A stretch of 64,000 bases of DNA from Actinomadura pelletieri DSM 43383 (GTDB lineage: Bacteria > Actinomycetota > Actinomycetes > Streptosporangiales > Streptosporangiaceae): assembly GCF_003634705.1 (NCBI RefSeq), contig NZ_RBWU01000002.1:124001-188000 (forward strand), written 5' to 3'. This document shows, one piece after another, positions 18,933-29,929 of this stretch. Each line of letters opens with the position of its first letter. The first letter of the stretch is position 1. Both the position numbers and the translations under genes were made by a program. The notes beneath the pieces were generated by a model. That model worked only from the letters and a program-made list of their open reading frames with translations. It was not told the origin of the DNA and searched no databases.

Positions 18933-20504
18933 ATGGCATCTCCGACGGTTCCGGCGGCCGAGCGCGCGCTGCCCCAGACGTTGATCGATCGGCTGGTGCC
19001 GTATGTCGCCTCGGGCGGTGGTGAGACGGCGACGGTCTCCTGTCCGTTCACGGAGGAGGCGCTGGCGGTCGTTCCGGTCTCGGGGAGCGATGACGTTCTC
19101 GCGGCCTATGAGCGTGGGCGTGCGGCTCAGGCGGCGTGGGCGAGGATGCCTGTGGGGGAGCGGGTCAAGCCCTTCCTCAGGCTTGTGGACGTGCTCGTCG
19201 ACCGGCGCGAGGAGATCCTCGACCTCATCCAGTTGGAGACCGGCAAGGCGCGCCGCCATGCGATGGAGGAGTTCCTCGACGTGGCGTTGTGCTCGCTGTA
19301 CTACGCGCGGCGGGCCTCGCGGCTGCTGGGGCCGCGGCGTAGGCAGGGGCTGCTGCCCGGGCTGACGCGGGTGCGGGAGCTGCGGCATCCGAAGGGTGTC
19401 GTGGCGTTGGTCGCGCCGTGGAACTACCCGTTCGCGTTGGGGCCGGGGGACGTCGTGCCCGCGCTGTTGGCGGGCAACGCGGTGATCCACAAGCCGGACA
19501 CCCAGACGTGTCTGTCCAGTCTGTGGGTCGTGGACCTGTTGGTGGGGGTCGGGCTGCCGCGGGATCTGTGGCAGGTCGTGGTCGGTGAACCGGACGAGAT
19601 CGGTGATGCGCTGGTGGAGAACGCCGACTATGTGGCGTTCACCGGCTCGACGCGGGGTGGGAAGGCGATCGCGGAGAAGGTCGCGCCGCGGCTCGTCGGC
19701 TACTCGCTGGAGCTCGGCGGCAAGAACCCGATGATCGTCATGGCGGACGCCGATGTGGAGCGCACGGCGAAGGGGGCCGTTCGGGCGTGTTTCGCCAATG
19801 CCGGGCAACTGTGCGTCTCGATGGAGCGGATGTATGTCCACGAGGACGTCTATGACCGGTTCGTTGCGAGGTTCGTCGAGTTGGTCAAGGGGATGCGGCT
19901 CGGGGTCGGGTTGGATTTCGACGCCGAGATGGGGTCGCTGACCTTCCGGCGGCAGCTCGACTCGGTGGTTCGGCAGGTCGATCAGGCCGTTGAGAAGGGC
20001 GCGACCGTGCTTGCCGGGGGGAGGCACCGTCCTGATATCGGGCCGCTTTTCTATGAGCCCACGGTTCTCGAAGGTGTGAACGAGGACATGGAGTTGTGGG
20101 CGGAGGAGACGTTCGGCCCGGTCGTCGCGCTCTACCGGTATCGCGACGAGGACGACGTCATCGAACGAGCCAACGACACGCCGTACGGGCTGAACGCGTC
20201 GGTGTGGACGAGCGACCCGGCGCGGGGGCGTCGTCTCGCCGCGCGGATCCGGGCGGGGACGGTCAACATCAACGACGGGTACGGCGCCGCCTACGGGTCC
20301 TACGACTCGCCGATGGGCGGAATGAAGCAGTCCGGGGTGGGACGCCGCCACGGGGCCGAGGGCCTGCTGAAGTTCACCGAGGTCCAGACCGTGGCGAGCC
20401 AGCACATCATGGACCTGGCGCCTCCGGGCGGCATGGGCTACGACCGGTTCGCCGACCTCATGGCGACCGGGGTCAAGGTCATGAAGAAGCTGCGGATCAG
20501 GTAG
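18933..20504 (+). CDS. succinate-semialdehyde dehydrogenase family (aldehyde dehydrogenase)
   Basis: The product has 523 residues and its ATG 18933 follows CTGGAG. It is an NAD(P)-dependent aldehyde dehydrogenase. The motifs are VALVAPWNYPFAL, FTGSTRGGKAIAEK (cofactor loop), ELGGKNPMIV (general-base Glu) and FANAGQLCVSMERM (nucleophilic Cys), with ETFGPVVALYRY later. The closest described type is the GabD2/SSADH group of actinobacteria. Its gene ends eight bases before the GMC oxidoreductase, forming an operon; alcohol or sterol-side-chain oxidation followed by aldehyde oxidation is a reasonable joint role (inference). Confidence 0.88.
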   Translation: MASPTVPAAERALPQTLIDRLVPYVASGGGETATVSCPFTEEALAVVPVSGSDDVLAAYERGRAAQAAWARMPVGERVKPFLRLVDVLVDRREEILDLIQLETGKARRHAMEEFLDVALCSLYYARRASRLLGPRRRQGLLPGLTRVRELRHPKGVVALVAPWNYPFALGPGDVVPALLAGNAVIHKPDTQTCLSSLWVVDLLVGVGLPRDLWQVVVGEPDEIGDALVENADYVAFTGSTRGGKAIAEKVAPRLVGYSLELGGKNPMIVMADADVERTAKGAVRACFANAGQLCVSMERMYVHEDVYDRFVARFVELVKGMRLGVGLDFDAEMGSLTFRRQLDSVVRQVDQAVEKGATVLAGGRHRPDIGPLFYEPTVLEGVNEDMELWAEETFGPVVALYRYRDEDDVIERANDTPYGLNASVWTSDPARGRRLAARIRAGTVNINDGYGAAYGSYDSPMGGMKQSGVGRRHGAEGLLKFTEVQTVASQHIMDLAPPGGMGYDRFADLMATGVKVMKKLRIR

Positions 20505-20512
20505 GGGCGGCC

Positions 20513-22255
20513 GTGCGGCAGGACTTCGACGTGCTCGTCGTCGGATCGGGGTTCGGCGGCAGCGTGTCGGCGCTGCGGCTGGTCGAGAAGGGGTACCGGG
20601 TCGGGGTGATCGAGGCGGGTCGCCGGTTCGACACGGGCGGAGCGCCGGGGTCGCGGTATCCCGAACTGCCCAGGACAAACTGGCGTGTCAGCCGCTACCT
20701 GTGGGCACCGGCGCTCGGGCTCACCGGCATCCAGCGCATCCATCTGATCCGCGGCGCGAAGTCGAGCCGGGTGATGGTGCTGGCGGGCGCGGGTGTCGGA
20801 GGCGGGTCGTTGAACTACGCCAACACCCTGTACGTCCCGCCGGAGCCGTTCTTCAAGGACCGGCAGTGGGCCCACATCACCGACTGGCAGGACGAGCTGA
20901 CGCCCTACTACAGGCAGGCGCAGAGAATGCTCGGCGTCGTCCAGAATCCGACCATCACCGAGGCCGACAAGGTGATGCGGCGGGTCGCCGACCGGATGGG
21001 CAAGGGCGACACGTTCGTCCCGACCCCGGTCGGCGTCTACTTCGGGAAGGGGGCGGGCGTCGAGAGCGACGACCCGTACTTCGGCGGGGCGGGGCCACGG
21101 CGGCGCGGCTGTGTGGAGTGCGGCGAGTGCATGGTGGGCTGCCGCCACGGCGCGAAGAACATGCTGACGGAGAACTACCTGTACCTCGCGGAGAAGGCGG
21201 GGGCGCGGGTGATGCCGCTCAGCCGCGTGACGAGCGTGCGGCCGGTGGACGGCGGCTACGAGGTCGAGATCGTGCGGACCGGGTCGTTCGGACGTGACCG
21301 CAGGACGTTCACCGCCGGGCAGGTCGTCTTCGCCGCCGGGACGTACGGGACGCAGAAGCTCCTGCACAAGCTGAAGGCGACCGGCCGCCTCCCGAATCTG
21401 TCCGACCGGCTCGGCGCCCTGACCCGTACCAACTCGGAGGCGATCCTCGGCGGCGGCCGGGCGGGCGGCAAGCCCGGCCCCGACTATTCCACGGGCGTCG
21501 CGATCACCTCGTCGTTCCACCCGGCTCCGGACACGCACATCGAACCCGTCCGGTACGGGCGCGGCTCCAACCTGCTCGCCGGTCTCCAGACGTTGCTCGT
21601 GGACGGTGACCGCCCCGGTGAGAAGCACACGCCCCGCCTGGTGAAGTTCGTCCGGCAGGTGGTGCGCCGTCCCCGTGACATGCTTCAGATGCTCAACGTG
21701 CGGCGCTGGTCGGAGCGGACGGTCATCGCGCTGGTCATGCAGACCCGCGACAACTCGATCACGTTGAAGCCCAGGCGAGGGCCGTTCGGATGGGACGTCC
21801 GCGCGGCCGCGGGGCACGGCGAGCCCAATCCGACCTGGATTCCGGAAGGGCACGAGGCGACCCGGCTGATCGCGGAGGAGATCGGCGGCGTTCCCGGCGG
21901 CACGTGGGGCGACCTGTTCGACGTGCCGATGACGGCCCACTTCCTCGGCGGATGCGCGATCGGCGACTCCGCCGAGACCGGGGTGATCGACCCCTACCAC
22001 CGGGTCTACGGGCATCCGGGGCTGCATGTCGTGGACGGCTCCGCGATCTCCGCGAACCTGGGCGTCAACCCTTCGCTGACCATCACGGCGCAGGCCGAGC
22101 GCGCCATGGCGTGCTGGCCGAACCGGGGCGAGGACGACCCGCGTCCCGCCGTCGGCGCGCCCTACCGGCGGCTCGGTCCCGTCCCGCCGAAGAACCCGGT
22201 CGTTCCGGTCGGCGCGCCGGGGGCGCTGAGCCTTCCGATCGTCGACGTCACCTGA
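20513..22255 (+). CDS. GMC-family FAD oxidoreductase (cholesterol-oxidase-like)
   Basis: The product has 580 residues and its GTG 20513 follows AGGGGCGG. The N-terminal FAD motif is VLVVGSGFGGSVSALRLVEKG, with GAGVGGGSLNYANTL for flavin/substrate binding. A Cys cluster CVECGECMVGCRHGAKN could hold an iron-sulphur centre. The C-terminal TAHFLGGCAIGDSAETGVID and SANLGVNPSLTITAQAER are conserved in GMC/cholesterol-oxidase-like proteins. Mycobacterial ChoD (Rv3409c) is an obvious relative and also lies close to guaB2-guaB3, so the synteny supports orthology. The substrate is unproven. Confidence 0.85.
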   Translation: MRQDFDVLVVGSGFGGSVSALRLVEKGYRVGVIEAGRRFDTGGAPGSRYPELPRTNWRVSRYLWAPALGLTGIQRIHLIRGAKSSRVMVLAGAGVGGGSLNYANTLYVPPEPFFKDRQWAHITDWQDELTPYYRQAQRMLGVVQNPTITEADKVMRRVADRMGKGDTFVPTPVGVYFGKGAGVESDDPYFGGAGPRRRGCVECGECMVGCRHGAKNMLTENYLYLAEKAGARVMPLSRVTSVRPVDGGYEVEIVRTGSFGRDRRTFTAGQVVFAAGTYGTQKLLHKLKATGRLPNLSDRLGALTRTNSEAILGGGRAGGKPGPDYSTGVAITSSFHPAPDTHIEPVRYGRGSNLLAGLQTLLVDGDRPGEKHTPRLVKFVRQVVRRPRDMLQMLNVRRWSERTVIALVMQTRDNSITLKPRRGPFGWDVRAAAGHGEPNPTWIPEGHEATRLIAEEIGGVPGGTWGDLFDVPMTAHFLGGCAIGDSAETGVIDPYHRVYGHPGLHVVDGSAISANLGVNPSLTITAQAERAMACWPNRGEDDPRPAVGAPYRRLGPVPPKNPVVPVGAPGALSLPIVDVT

Positions 22256-22276
22256 CCGGGCCACCGCGCGGACGGA

Positions 22277-22306
22277 CGCGGCGAGAACCGTGAAGTTCTC
22301 GCCGCG
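22277..22306. terminator. bidirectional terminator-like hairpin between convergent genes
   Basis: CGCGGCGAGAAC and GTTCTCGCCGCG form a perfect 12-bp stem with a six-base loop, between the GMC stop and the metalloprotease stop. Confidence 0.75.
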
Positions 22307-22313
22307 CCACGGA

Positions 22314-23216
22314 TCACTGCGCGCGGTAGCTGGACCACTGGGCCTGCATGCGCTGGTTCTGACCGGGCGTGAACTCGGTCATGCAGGCGTCGTAGCTGTA
22401 GTCCATGTAATTGTGGATCGGGTCGACTCCGGCGGCGGGGCAGGTGTCGCGGCCCGTCGGGCAGCCGGACGCCGGGCTCTGCTCGGCGGGGGTGTCGGCG
22501 ACCTGGTCGCCTTCACCGGAGCAGCCGCCCTGGAAGGTGTGGTAGAGACCCATCCAGTGGCCCACCTCGTGGGTACCGGTGTCGCCCTCGTTGTACTCGG
22601 CGAGCGTGCCGCCCGGCAGGCTCTGGTAGTGGACGACGACACCGTCCATCACGGGCGAGTTGCGGTAGCTGCTCGGGAACGTGGCCCAGCCGAGGAGGCT
22701 GTTGCCGAGGTCGGCCGTGTAGAAGTTGAGGTCCTGCGCGTTGCCCTGGCGCAGGGCGGTCTTCATCGTCCGTTCGTTGCCCTCAGGGTCGGAGAACCAG
22801 GCCGCGTTCTGCGTCCGCTTGGTCTGCGCGTGCGTGAACGTCACACCGCTACTCGCGTAGGCGGCGTTGAGGACGTCGAGCTGCTTCTTCAACGTCGCGT
22901 CCGACACATTACCGGCGCTGCCATAGACGACCTGGAAATGCACGCGGACGTTGATGGCGTTGGTCCGCTTCTTCGGCAGCTTGCCGAGACGGGACCTGAA
23001 GTCCTTCTCCATCGCCGCGACCTGGGCCGGGCCGGGCTGATTCCGTTCGGTGACGTGGGCTCCGGCTCGAACACGGGCCTGTGCGGGCTGTTCGGCACAG
23101 GCGGCGGACGAGGCGGACGGCGCGGCCGTGGGAAGGGGAGCGGCCAGGGCGGCGGGGGCGTACGCCGTGGCGGTGGCGAGCACGCCGACGACGCCGACGA
23201 TTCCAGCGCGGTTCAT
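22314..23216 (-). CDS. secreted zinc metalloprotease, M43 (pappalysin/cytophagalysin) type
   Basis: The product has 300 residues and its ATG 23216 follows GAGGAG. There is a signal peptide (MNRAGIVGVVGVLATATAYAPAALA), a short pro-region, and a catalytic domain with THEVGHWMGLYH (HExxHxxGxxH zinc site) and the Met-turn in [11 protein letters not shown]. Cys pairs in GGCSGEGDQVADTP and SGCPTGRDTC are conserved. It hydrolyses extracellular protein substrates (family knowledge). A close paralogue is at 24429, on the other side of alkD. Confidence 0.93.
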   Translation of the reverse strand: MNRAGIVGVVGVLATATAYAPAALAAPLPTAAPSASSAACAEQPAQARVRAGAHVTERNQPGPAQVAAMEKDFRSRLGKLPKKRTNAINVRVHFQVVYGSAGNVSDATLKKQLDVLNAAYASSGVTFTHAQTKRTQNAAWFSDPEGNERTMKTALRQGNAQDLNFYTADLGNSLLGWATFPSSYRNSPVMDGVVVHYQSLPGGTLAEYNEGDTGTHEVGHWMGLYHTFQGGCSGEGDQVADTPAEQSPASGCPTGRDTCPAAGVDPIHNYMDYSYDACMTEFTPGQNQRMQAQWSSYRAQ

Positions 23217-23387
23217 TGAACTCCTCGGGGGGCTTGCGCGGGCATGGAGGCGCGCGCATCGGGGGAGCGGAGTTACTGCTGGAACCAGAGTGGAGCGGAG
23301 TAAACATTCCGTCTTTGGCAAAATTGGACGAATTGGGGCGGTCAACGCTGAATACGGCACCCTAGCGTCCCGGCGTAGCGTGTCCGC

Positions 23388-24110
23388 ATGGACGTCGGAC
23401 ACGAGGTGACGCGCGTACTGGCTGAGATGCGGGCACAGGCCGACCCGGTTCGGGCCGAGCAGGAAAAGCGGTATCTGAAGAGCGAACTAGCCCATATCGG
23501 AGTGCCGGTACCGGCTCTGCGCAAGGTGGCGGTGTCGGCGGTGAAGCCCGAACCGACCCGGGACGAGTTGGTCGTTCTTGCCGAAGCCCTCTGGGACGTG
23601 ACCGACGAGGGGCGTCCGGTGCATGAGGCGCGCATGGCCGCGATCGAGGTGCTCGTCAAGCGGGCCGCGCTGCTGGAGCCACGGGACGTCCGGCTGGCGG
23701 AACGGTTCATCCGCGACTCGGCGAGCTGGGTGTACGTGGACCATCTCGCGGAGAAGGTCGTCGGCGGGCTCGTCGTCCGGTACCCGGACCTGGGAACCGT
23801 CCTGGACGCGTGGGTCGGCGACCCCTACATGTGGATACGGCGGTCGGCCGTCCTGGCCCTCCTCGCGGGCGTCCGGGCGGGGGACCCCGATCTGGAGAGA
23901 CTCGACCGGTTCGGGGACGCCGTACTCGGTGAGACCGACTTCTTCATCCGCAAGGCCCTCGGCTGGGTCCTGCGTGAACTGTCGAAGAAGGACCCGGACT
24001 GGGTGGTGGCCTGGGTTCTCCCCCGAACGGGAGCCCTCTCCGGTGTCACGCTACGGGAGGCCGTTCGCCGACTCCCGGAGGAGGACGCCGCCCTCATCCT
24101 CAACCGCTGA
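23388..24110 (+). CDS. DNA alkylation repair protein (AlkD-like HEAT repeat)
   Basis: This 240-residue all-helical HEAT-repeat glycosylase family member removes N3/N7-alkylated purines without base flipping (AlkD knowledge). The motifs are EKRYLKSELAHIGVPVPALRK, RFIRDSASWVYVDHLAEKV, WIRRSAVLALL and FFIRKALGWVLRELSKKDP, with the Trp and Asp residues of the family's binding cleft. It stands alone between two metalloprotease genes, transcribed in the opposite direction. Confidence 0.9.
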   Translation: MDVGHEVTRVLAEMRAQADPVRAEQEKRYLKSELAHIGVPVPALRKVAVSAVKPEPTRDELVVLAEALWDVTDEGRPVHEARMAAIEVLVKRAALLEPRDVRLAERFIRDSASWVYVDHLAEKVVGGLVVRYPDLGTVLDAWVGDPYMWIRRSAVLALLAGVRAGDPDLERLDRFGDAVLGETDFFIRKALGWVLRELSKKDPDWVVAWVLPRTGALSGVTLREAVRRLPEEDAALILNR

Positions 24111-24428
24111 CACGCCGTGTGGCCGAGGGCCGCTCTGAGGCACGTCCAGGCGTGGACTCCAGTACACGGCACCGGTCCGGCGGCGTGCGCTCCACGTGAC
24201 TCCCCCCGTCCAGAGCACAAGTCGCCCATCGGACGGGGTGCGGGCGATCCGGGAACTGGTGGAGGGTCGCTTCTCGGGAGCGGCGAGGGCGTGGTCGGGC
24301 CGCTCGTCGGGCGGCAGGCCCACGTCCCAGGCATCAGGTCCGCGTACGCCCTGGCCGATACCCCCGAATGCCGGACGCATCTGATCTACCGGTGCACCAA
24401 GCGCCCGGGCCGGGCGGCGGTTTCGGGA
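24111..24428. other. intergenic stretch without a recognised gene
   Basis: About 320 bases lie between the convergent alkD and second metalloprotease genes. Both strands have open frames, but with no credible start site or homology. I see no clear terminator. Confidence 0.5.
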
Positions 24429-25355
24429 TCAGGTGCGGTAAGCCTTCCACACGTTGTGGATGCGGGCGCCCTGACCGGCGGTGAACGACGTCATGCACGT
24501 GTCGTAGCTGTAGTCCATGTAGTTGTGCACCGGGTCCGCACCGGGGGAGGGGCAGGTGTCCTTGCCGGTCGGGCAGCCGTTGGTGGGGTCGCGTTCGGCC
24601 GGGGTGTCGGCGACCCGGTCGCCCTTGCCGCCACAGCCGTCCTGGAACGTGTGGTAGAGCCCCAGCCAGTGGCCGACCTCGTGGGTGGCGCTGAACCCCT
24701 TGTTGAAGTTGTCGATGGCACCGCCCGGCATGCTGCCGTAATGGATGGTCACGCCGTCCAGCTTCGGCTCGGTCTTGTACTTCCATGGGAACGTCGACCA
24801 GCCGAGCAGGTCTCCGCCTATGTGGCTGCTGTAGAGGTTCAGTGTGCTCTTGCCGCCCTTGCGCAGCCGGGGTTTGTACGTCTGCTCGTACCGTTCCGGG
24901 TCGTTGAACCAGGCGGCGTTGTCGGTACGGGTCACGGCGCGGAGTTCGAAGGAGACACCGGTGTCGGCGCCTCCGTTCCGTCCGGCGTAGGAGTCGTTCA
25001 GGGTGCTGATCTGGCTGTCGATCGCCGCGGCGGACACATTGCCCTTGGCGCCGTTGTGGAGTACGTGGAAATAGACGGGAACCCGGATCGGCGCGGCGAC
25101 GCGCAGGGCGGCACCGGCCGACTGACGGCCCGGGGCGATGCCGAGCCCGCGCAGGACCTGGTCGAGGCGCTGTTCGACGTCGGCGGCCTCCCGGGGAGTC
25201 AGATCGTTGTGCTCCCGGTGGCCGTGCGCTCCCGGCCGGAGTCGCGCGTCGGCGTGCGCGCAGTCGTCCGAAGACGCGGCGGCGCCCTGGGTGGGGCCGG
25301 ACGGCAGAGCCGGGACGAAGGCGGCGATCAGGGCGGTGACGGCGAGCAGCTTCAC
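24429..25355 (-). CDS. secreted zinc metalloprotease, M43 type, paralogue
   Basis: The product has 308 residues and its GTG 25355 follows AGGAGTGCC. There is a signal peptide ([20 protein letters not shown]), a pro-region with [17 protein letters not shown], and a catalytic domain with [12 protein letters not shown] and the Met-turn [11 protein letters not shown]. It shares the [14 protein letters not shown] and [20 protein letters not shown] blocks with the protein encoded at 22314, so the two come from a duplication separated by alkD. It is an exported nutrient-scavenging or signalling protease (inference). Confidence 0.93.
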   Translation of the reverse strand: MKLLAVTALIAAFVPALPSGPTQGAAASSDDCAHADARLRPGAHGHREHNDLTPREAADVEQRLDQVLRGLGIAPGRQSAGAALRVAAPIRVPVYFHVLHNGAKGNVSAAAIDSQISTLNDSYAGRNGGADTGVSFELRAVTRTDNAAWFNDPERYEQTYKPRLRKGGKSTLNLYSSHIGGDLLGWSTFPWKYKTEPKLDGVTIHYGSMPGGAIDNFNKGFSATHEVGHWLGLYHTFQDGCGGKGDRVADTPAERDPTNGCPTGKDTCPSPGADPVHNYMDYSYDTCMTSFTAGQGARIHNVWKAYRT

Positions 25356-25578
25356 GGCACTCCTAGGGAGGACGCTTGCGGACGGGACCAGTGAATACAG
25401 AGCGTCATCAACAGGTATCAGAGCGAAGTCTTCCCGCGAGTGTGATCAAGGTAAACGGATGCCGACCGTTATCGGTGGATCGCATGTTGTGACGGCCGCG
25501 ACAGGGTGCGCGCATCGGCGCAGGCGGGCGGCCCGTAGACTGAAGGGGTCGTTTCGGCCCTTGCGAAAGGCGTTGTTG

Positions 25579-27147
<1,569 letters not shown>

Positions 27148-27162
27148 TCCCACGCGCGTGAG

Positions 27163-27194
27163 AAGGCCCGGGTGCGGTTCGCACCCGGGCCTTT
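27163..27194. terminator. bidirectional terminator between guaA and ahpD
   Basis: AAGGCCCGGGTGCG pairs with CGCACCCGGGCCTT over 14 bp with a three-base loop, between convergent genes. Confidence 0.9.
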
Positions 27195-27209
27195 CGCGTG
27201 TCGTGTGTC

Positions 27210-27752
27210 TCAGACGGCGGCCGGGGCCAGCACGGCCTCGGCGTCGAGGGTCGCGGCAGTCGCGTTCACGACGGCGGCGATGCGCAGCGCCTCCTGGACG
27301 AGTTCGCGCGACAGCCCCGCCTCGCGGAGAACCTTCTCGTGCGACTCCAGGCACCGTCCGCATCCGTTGATCGCGGACACGGCCAGGCACCACAGCTCGA
27401 AGTCCACCTTGTCCACCCCGGGACGGCCGATGATGGACATGCGCAACTTGGCGGGCAGCGTCGCGTACGTCTCGTCCCCGATCAGGTGGGTGGCGCGGTA
27501 GTACACGTTGTTCATCGCCATGATGGAGGCGGCGCCCTTGGCCGCCTCGAACGCCTCGGCGGACAGGTGGTCGCCCGCGTCCTCGGCCAGCTCGCGGATG
27601 ACGACGGCGCTGCGCGTGGCGAACGCGCAGGCCAGCACCGTTCCCCACAGCTGCTGGTCGGTGAGCTGGGAGGTGGAGGTCAGCGAGCCCAGGTTGAGCT
27701 TGGTGTCCTTGGCGTAGCCCGGAAGGGCGGCCTTCAGAGTGTCCACGCCCAT
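27210..27752 (-). CDS. ahpD: alkylhydroperoxidase AhpD
   Basis: This 180-residue all-helical thiol protein reduces AhpC and has peroxidase activity of its own. The active site is CGRCLESHE (CxxC with nearby His), preceded by [15 protein letters not shown]. It starts at ATG 27752, two bases after the AhpC stop, so the two are co-transcribed and coupled, as in mycobacteria. Control by OxyR through the region upstream of ahpC is inferred. Confidence 0.96.
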   Translation of the reverse strand: MGVDTLKAALPGYAKDTKLNLGSLTSTSQLTDQQLWGTVLACAFATRSAVVIRELAEDAGDHLSAEAFEAAKGAASIMAMNNVYYRATHLIGDETYATLPAKLRMSIIGRPGVDKVDFELWCLAVSAINGCGRCLESHEKVLREAGLSRELVQEALRIAAVVNATAATLDAEAVLAPAAV

Positions 27753-27754
27753 GG

Positions 27755-28309
27755 TCAGACCCCGGCCAGCAGCTTGCCGGCGTCGAGCGTGTCCTCGCCC
27801 TTGTTCCAGTTGCAGGGGCACAGCTCGTCGCTCTGCAGCGCGTCCAGCACCCGCAGGACCTCCTTGACGTTCCGGCCGACGGAACCTGCGGTCACCATGC
27901 TGAACTGGATCTCGTTGTTCGGGTCGACGATGAACGTCGCGCGCTGCGCCACACCGTCCTCGGTGAGGATGCCGAGGGCGGACGACAGCTCCCGGTTCAG
28001 GTCGGACAGCATCGGGAACGGGATGTCCCGCAGGTCCGGGTGGTCCTTGCGCCAGGCGAAGTGGACGAACTCGTTGTCGACGGACGCGCCGAGCACCTGG
28101 GCGTCGCGGTCGGCGAAGTCCTCGTTGAGACGCCCGAACTCGGCGATCTCCGTCGGACACACGAAAGTGAAGTCCTTCGGCCAGAAGAACACGACGCGCC
28201 ACTGGCCCTCGTAGGACTTGTGGTTGATCTTCTCGAAGGCGTTGTCCGGGTCGAGCGAGACGCAGGCGGTGAGCTCGTACTCGGGGAACTGGTCACCGAC
28301 AGTAAGCAC
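27755..28309 (-). CDS. ahpC: alkyl hydroperoxide reductase subunit C (peroxiredoxin)
   Basis: This 184-residue typical 2-Cys peroxiredoxin starts at GTG 28309 after AAGGAG. The peroxidatic Cys is in FTFVCPTEI and the resolving Cys in [10 protein letters not shown], an actinobacterial AhpC arrangement with a neighbouring third Cys. It reduces H2O2, organic peroxides and peroxynitrite in the cytoplasm, using AhpD as reductant. It is divergent from oxyR across 318 bases that contain an OxyR-type operator. Confidence 0.97.
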   Translation of the reverse strand: MLTVGDQFPEYELTACVSLDPDNAFEKINHKSYEGQWRVVFFWPKDFTFVCPTEIAEFGRLNEDFADRDAQVLGASVDNEFVHFAWRKDHPDLRDIPFPMLSDLNRELSSALGILTEDGVAQRATFIVDPNNEIQFSMVTAGSVGRNVKEVLRVLDALQSDELCPCNWNKGEDTLDAGKLLAGV

Positions 28310-28450
28310 GTTGCTCCTTCGTCGTAGCTGAGGGATGCGCCTTCGTCGAGGAAGGCGCAGGCAGGCCGCCGTGCTCCGGTTCGGCGGCTGATGTCACTCA
28401 GCGTGCCTCAGGCCCATAGAGAAGAGAAATCGATCCGTCCCCGTGCGGCC

Positions 28451-28487
28451 ATAGGAGCTACCTATCAATCACAGTCCGCAACGCTGT
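28451..28487. promoter_or_regulatory. OxyR-type operator between ahpC and oxyR
   Basis: Four tetramers occur with the exact seven-base spacing known for OxyR: ATAG (28451), CTAT (28462), AGTC (28473) and CTGT (28484). The first two are perfect, the fourth differs at one position and the third poorly fits ATAG. It is centred about 140 bases from each start codon, so it can serve both divergent genes. The rest of the 28310-28627 region shows no other feature I can support. Confidence 0.65.
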
Positions 28488-28627
28488 GAGCTGGGAGTTC
28501 GCGATGGTGCGCTCGGCGGGCATCACTCTGTGTGGCGGGTGAGTGGGGAACGTCACTCGCCCGGACGCCCCGAATGCCCGGCCCGGGTCACTGTCTGTGA
28601 TGAAGCGCGGGTAAAGTCTCAGGTGGA

Positions 28628-29563
28628 ATGGCGATCAGTAGACCGACGGTGGCGCAGTTGCGGGCGTTCCTCGCGCTCGCCGAGCACCTGCATTTCGGCG
28701 ACGCCGCCGCCGCGCTGCGGATGAGCCAGCCCGCGCTGTCCGGCGCGGTGGCCGCGCTGGAGGACACCCTGGAGACCCGGCTCGTCGAGCGGACGACCCG
28801 GAAGGTGCTGCTCACCCCGGCGGGCCGGCGGGTCGCGCGGCGCGCCGAGGTCGTCATGGCGGAACTCGATCGGCTGGTCGAGGAGGTCAGAGCCGTCCGT
28901 GGACCGCTGGTGGGGCCGCTCAGCGTGGGTGTGATCCCGACCGTCGCGCCGTACCTGCTGCCGATCGTGCTGCCGAGGCTCGCCAAGGAGTACCCGAAGC
29001 TGGAGCTGTCGGTGCACGAGGAGCAGACCGACCAGATCGTCGCCGAACTTCTCGCCGGACGCCTCGACGTCGTCCTGCTGGCGCTGCCCATGCCCGAGTC
29101 GGGCGTGACCCAGATCCCTCTCTACGACGAGGATTTCGTGCTCGCCGCGCCCGCCGAGTTCGAGCCGGCGCCCGGGTCGGCGGGCGTCTCCCGGGCCGCG
29201 CTGAACGACCTGGACGTGATCCTGCTCAACAAGGGGCACTGCCTGCGCGACCAGGCCCTGGACGTCTGCCGCGAGGTCGGCGCGCGGGCCGCCGCCACCT
29301 ACGCGACGAGCCTGGCGACGCTGGTGCAGCTCGTGTCGGGCGGGCTCGGGGTGACGCTGGTCCCGGAGACCGCGCTGCCCGTGGAGACCCGCCGCGCCCC
29401 GAACCTGTCGGTGCACCGGTTCGCCGCGCCCGCCCCGCACCGGCGGATCGGGCTCGGGTTCCGGTCGACGTCGCCGCGCGCCGGGGAGTTCGAGACGCTC
29501 GCCGAGAGCCTTCGCGACGCCGTCGCCGAGGCGGGGTTCCCGGCGGGTGTCCGGCTCGCCTGA
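28628..29563 (+). CDS. oxyR: LysR-family redox sensor OxyR
   Basis: The product has 311 residues and its ATG 28628 follows AGGTGGA. The N-terminal HTH has LHFGDAAAALRMSQPALSGAVAALE. The effector domain contains KGHCLRDQALDVC, matching the pair of redox-active Cys residues that form the peroxide-sensing disulphide. It activates or derepresses ahpC-ahpD, encoded divergently. The 3' end of the gene has been duplicated in the following intergenic region. Confidence 0.93.
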   Translation: MAISRPTVAQLRAFLALAEHLHFGDAAAALRMSQPALSGAVAALEDTLETRLVERTTRKVLLTPAGRRVARRAEVVMAELDRLVEEVRAVRGPLVGPLSVGVIPTVAPYLLPIVLPRLAKEYPKLELSVHEEQTDQIVAELLAGRLDVVLLALPMPESGVTQIPLYDEDFVLAAPAEFEPAPGSAGVSRAALNDLDVILLNKGHCLRDQALDVCREVGARAAATYATSLATLVQLVSGGLGVTLVPETALPVETRRAPNLSVHRFAAPAPHRRIGLGFRSTSPRAGEFETLAESLRDAVAEAGFPAGVRLA

Positions 29564-29828
29564 CGGCGCCCGCAGGGAGGCGGCCTGAACCCGCCCTGAA
29601 CCCGCCCTGAACCCGTCCGTTCGGACGGTCACCCGGCGGTCAACGGTCTCCTCGACGTCGCCGCGCGCCGGGGAGTTCGAGACGCTCGCCGAGAGCCTTC
29701 GCGACGCCGTCGCCGAGGCGGGGTTCCCGGCGGGTGTCCGGCTCGCCTGACGGCGCCCGCCGGGAGGCCGGCCTGAACCCGCCCTGAACCCGTCCGTCCG
29801 GACGGTCACCCGGCGGTCAACGGTCTCC
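29465..29828 (+). repeat. 187-bp imperfect tandem duplication of the oxyR 3' end
   Basis: Copy 1 (29465-29651) covers the last 33 codons of oxyR, its stop and 88 bases downstream. Copy 2 (29652-29828) repeats this with few changes and lacks one 11-base TGAACCCGCCC unit (three in copy 1, two in copy 2). Both keep a CCGTCCG/CGGACGG hairpin. Copy 2 is a non-translated remnant of the oxyR end. Bases 29829-29929 hold the leader of the next gene. Confidence 0.85.
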
Positions 29829-29929
29829 AGGAGAGGTCAAGTCTGTGTCAGGGGACGGCCTGGCAATCGCGATGCGAGTTCAGATGGTCGCGGAAGGTCA
29901 CCATGCTCGTGGGTCGAGGAGGAGGCCCC

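Noticed and set aside
18696..20678. Long minus-strand frame continuing upstream of the TetR gene
   Set aside because: It is antisense to the SSADH gene with high-GC codon bias; residue composition is Arg/Pro/His-rich as in shadows. TetR has a strong own start at 18695.
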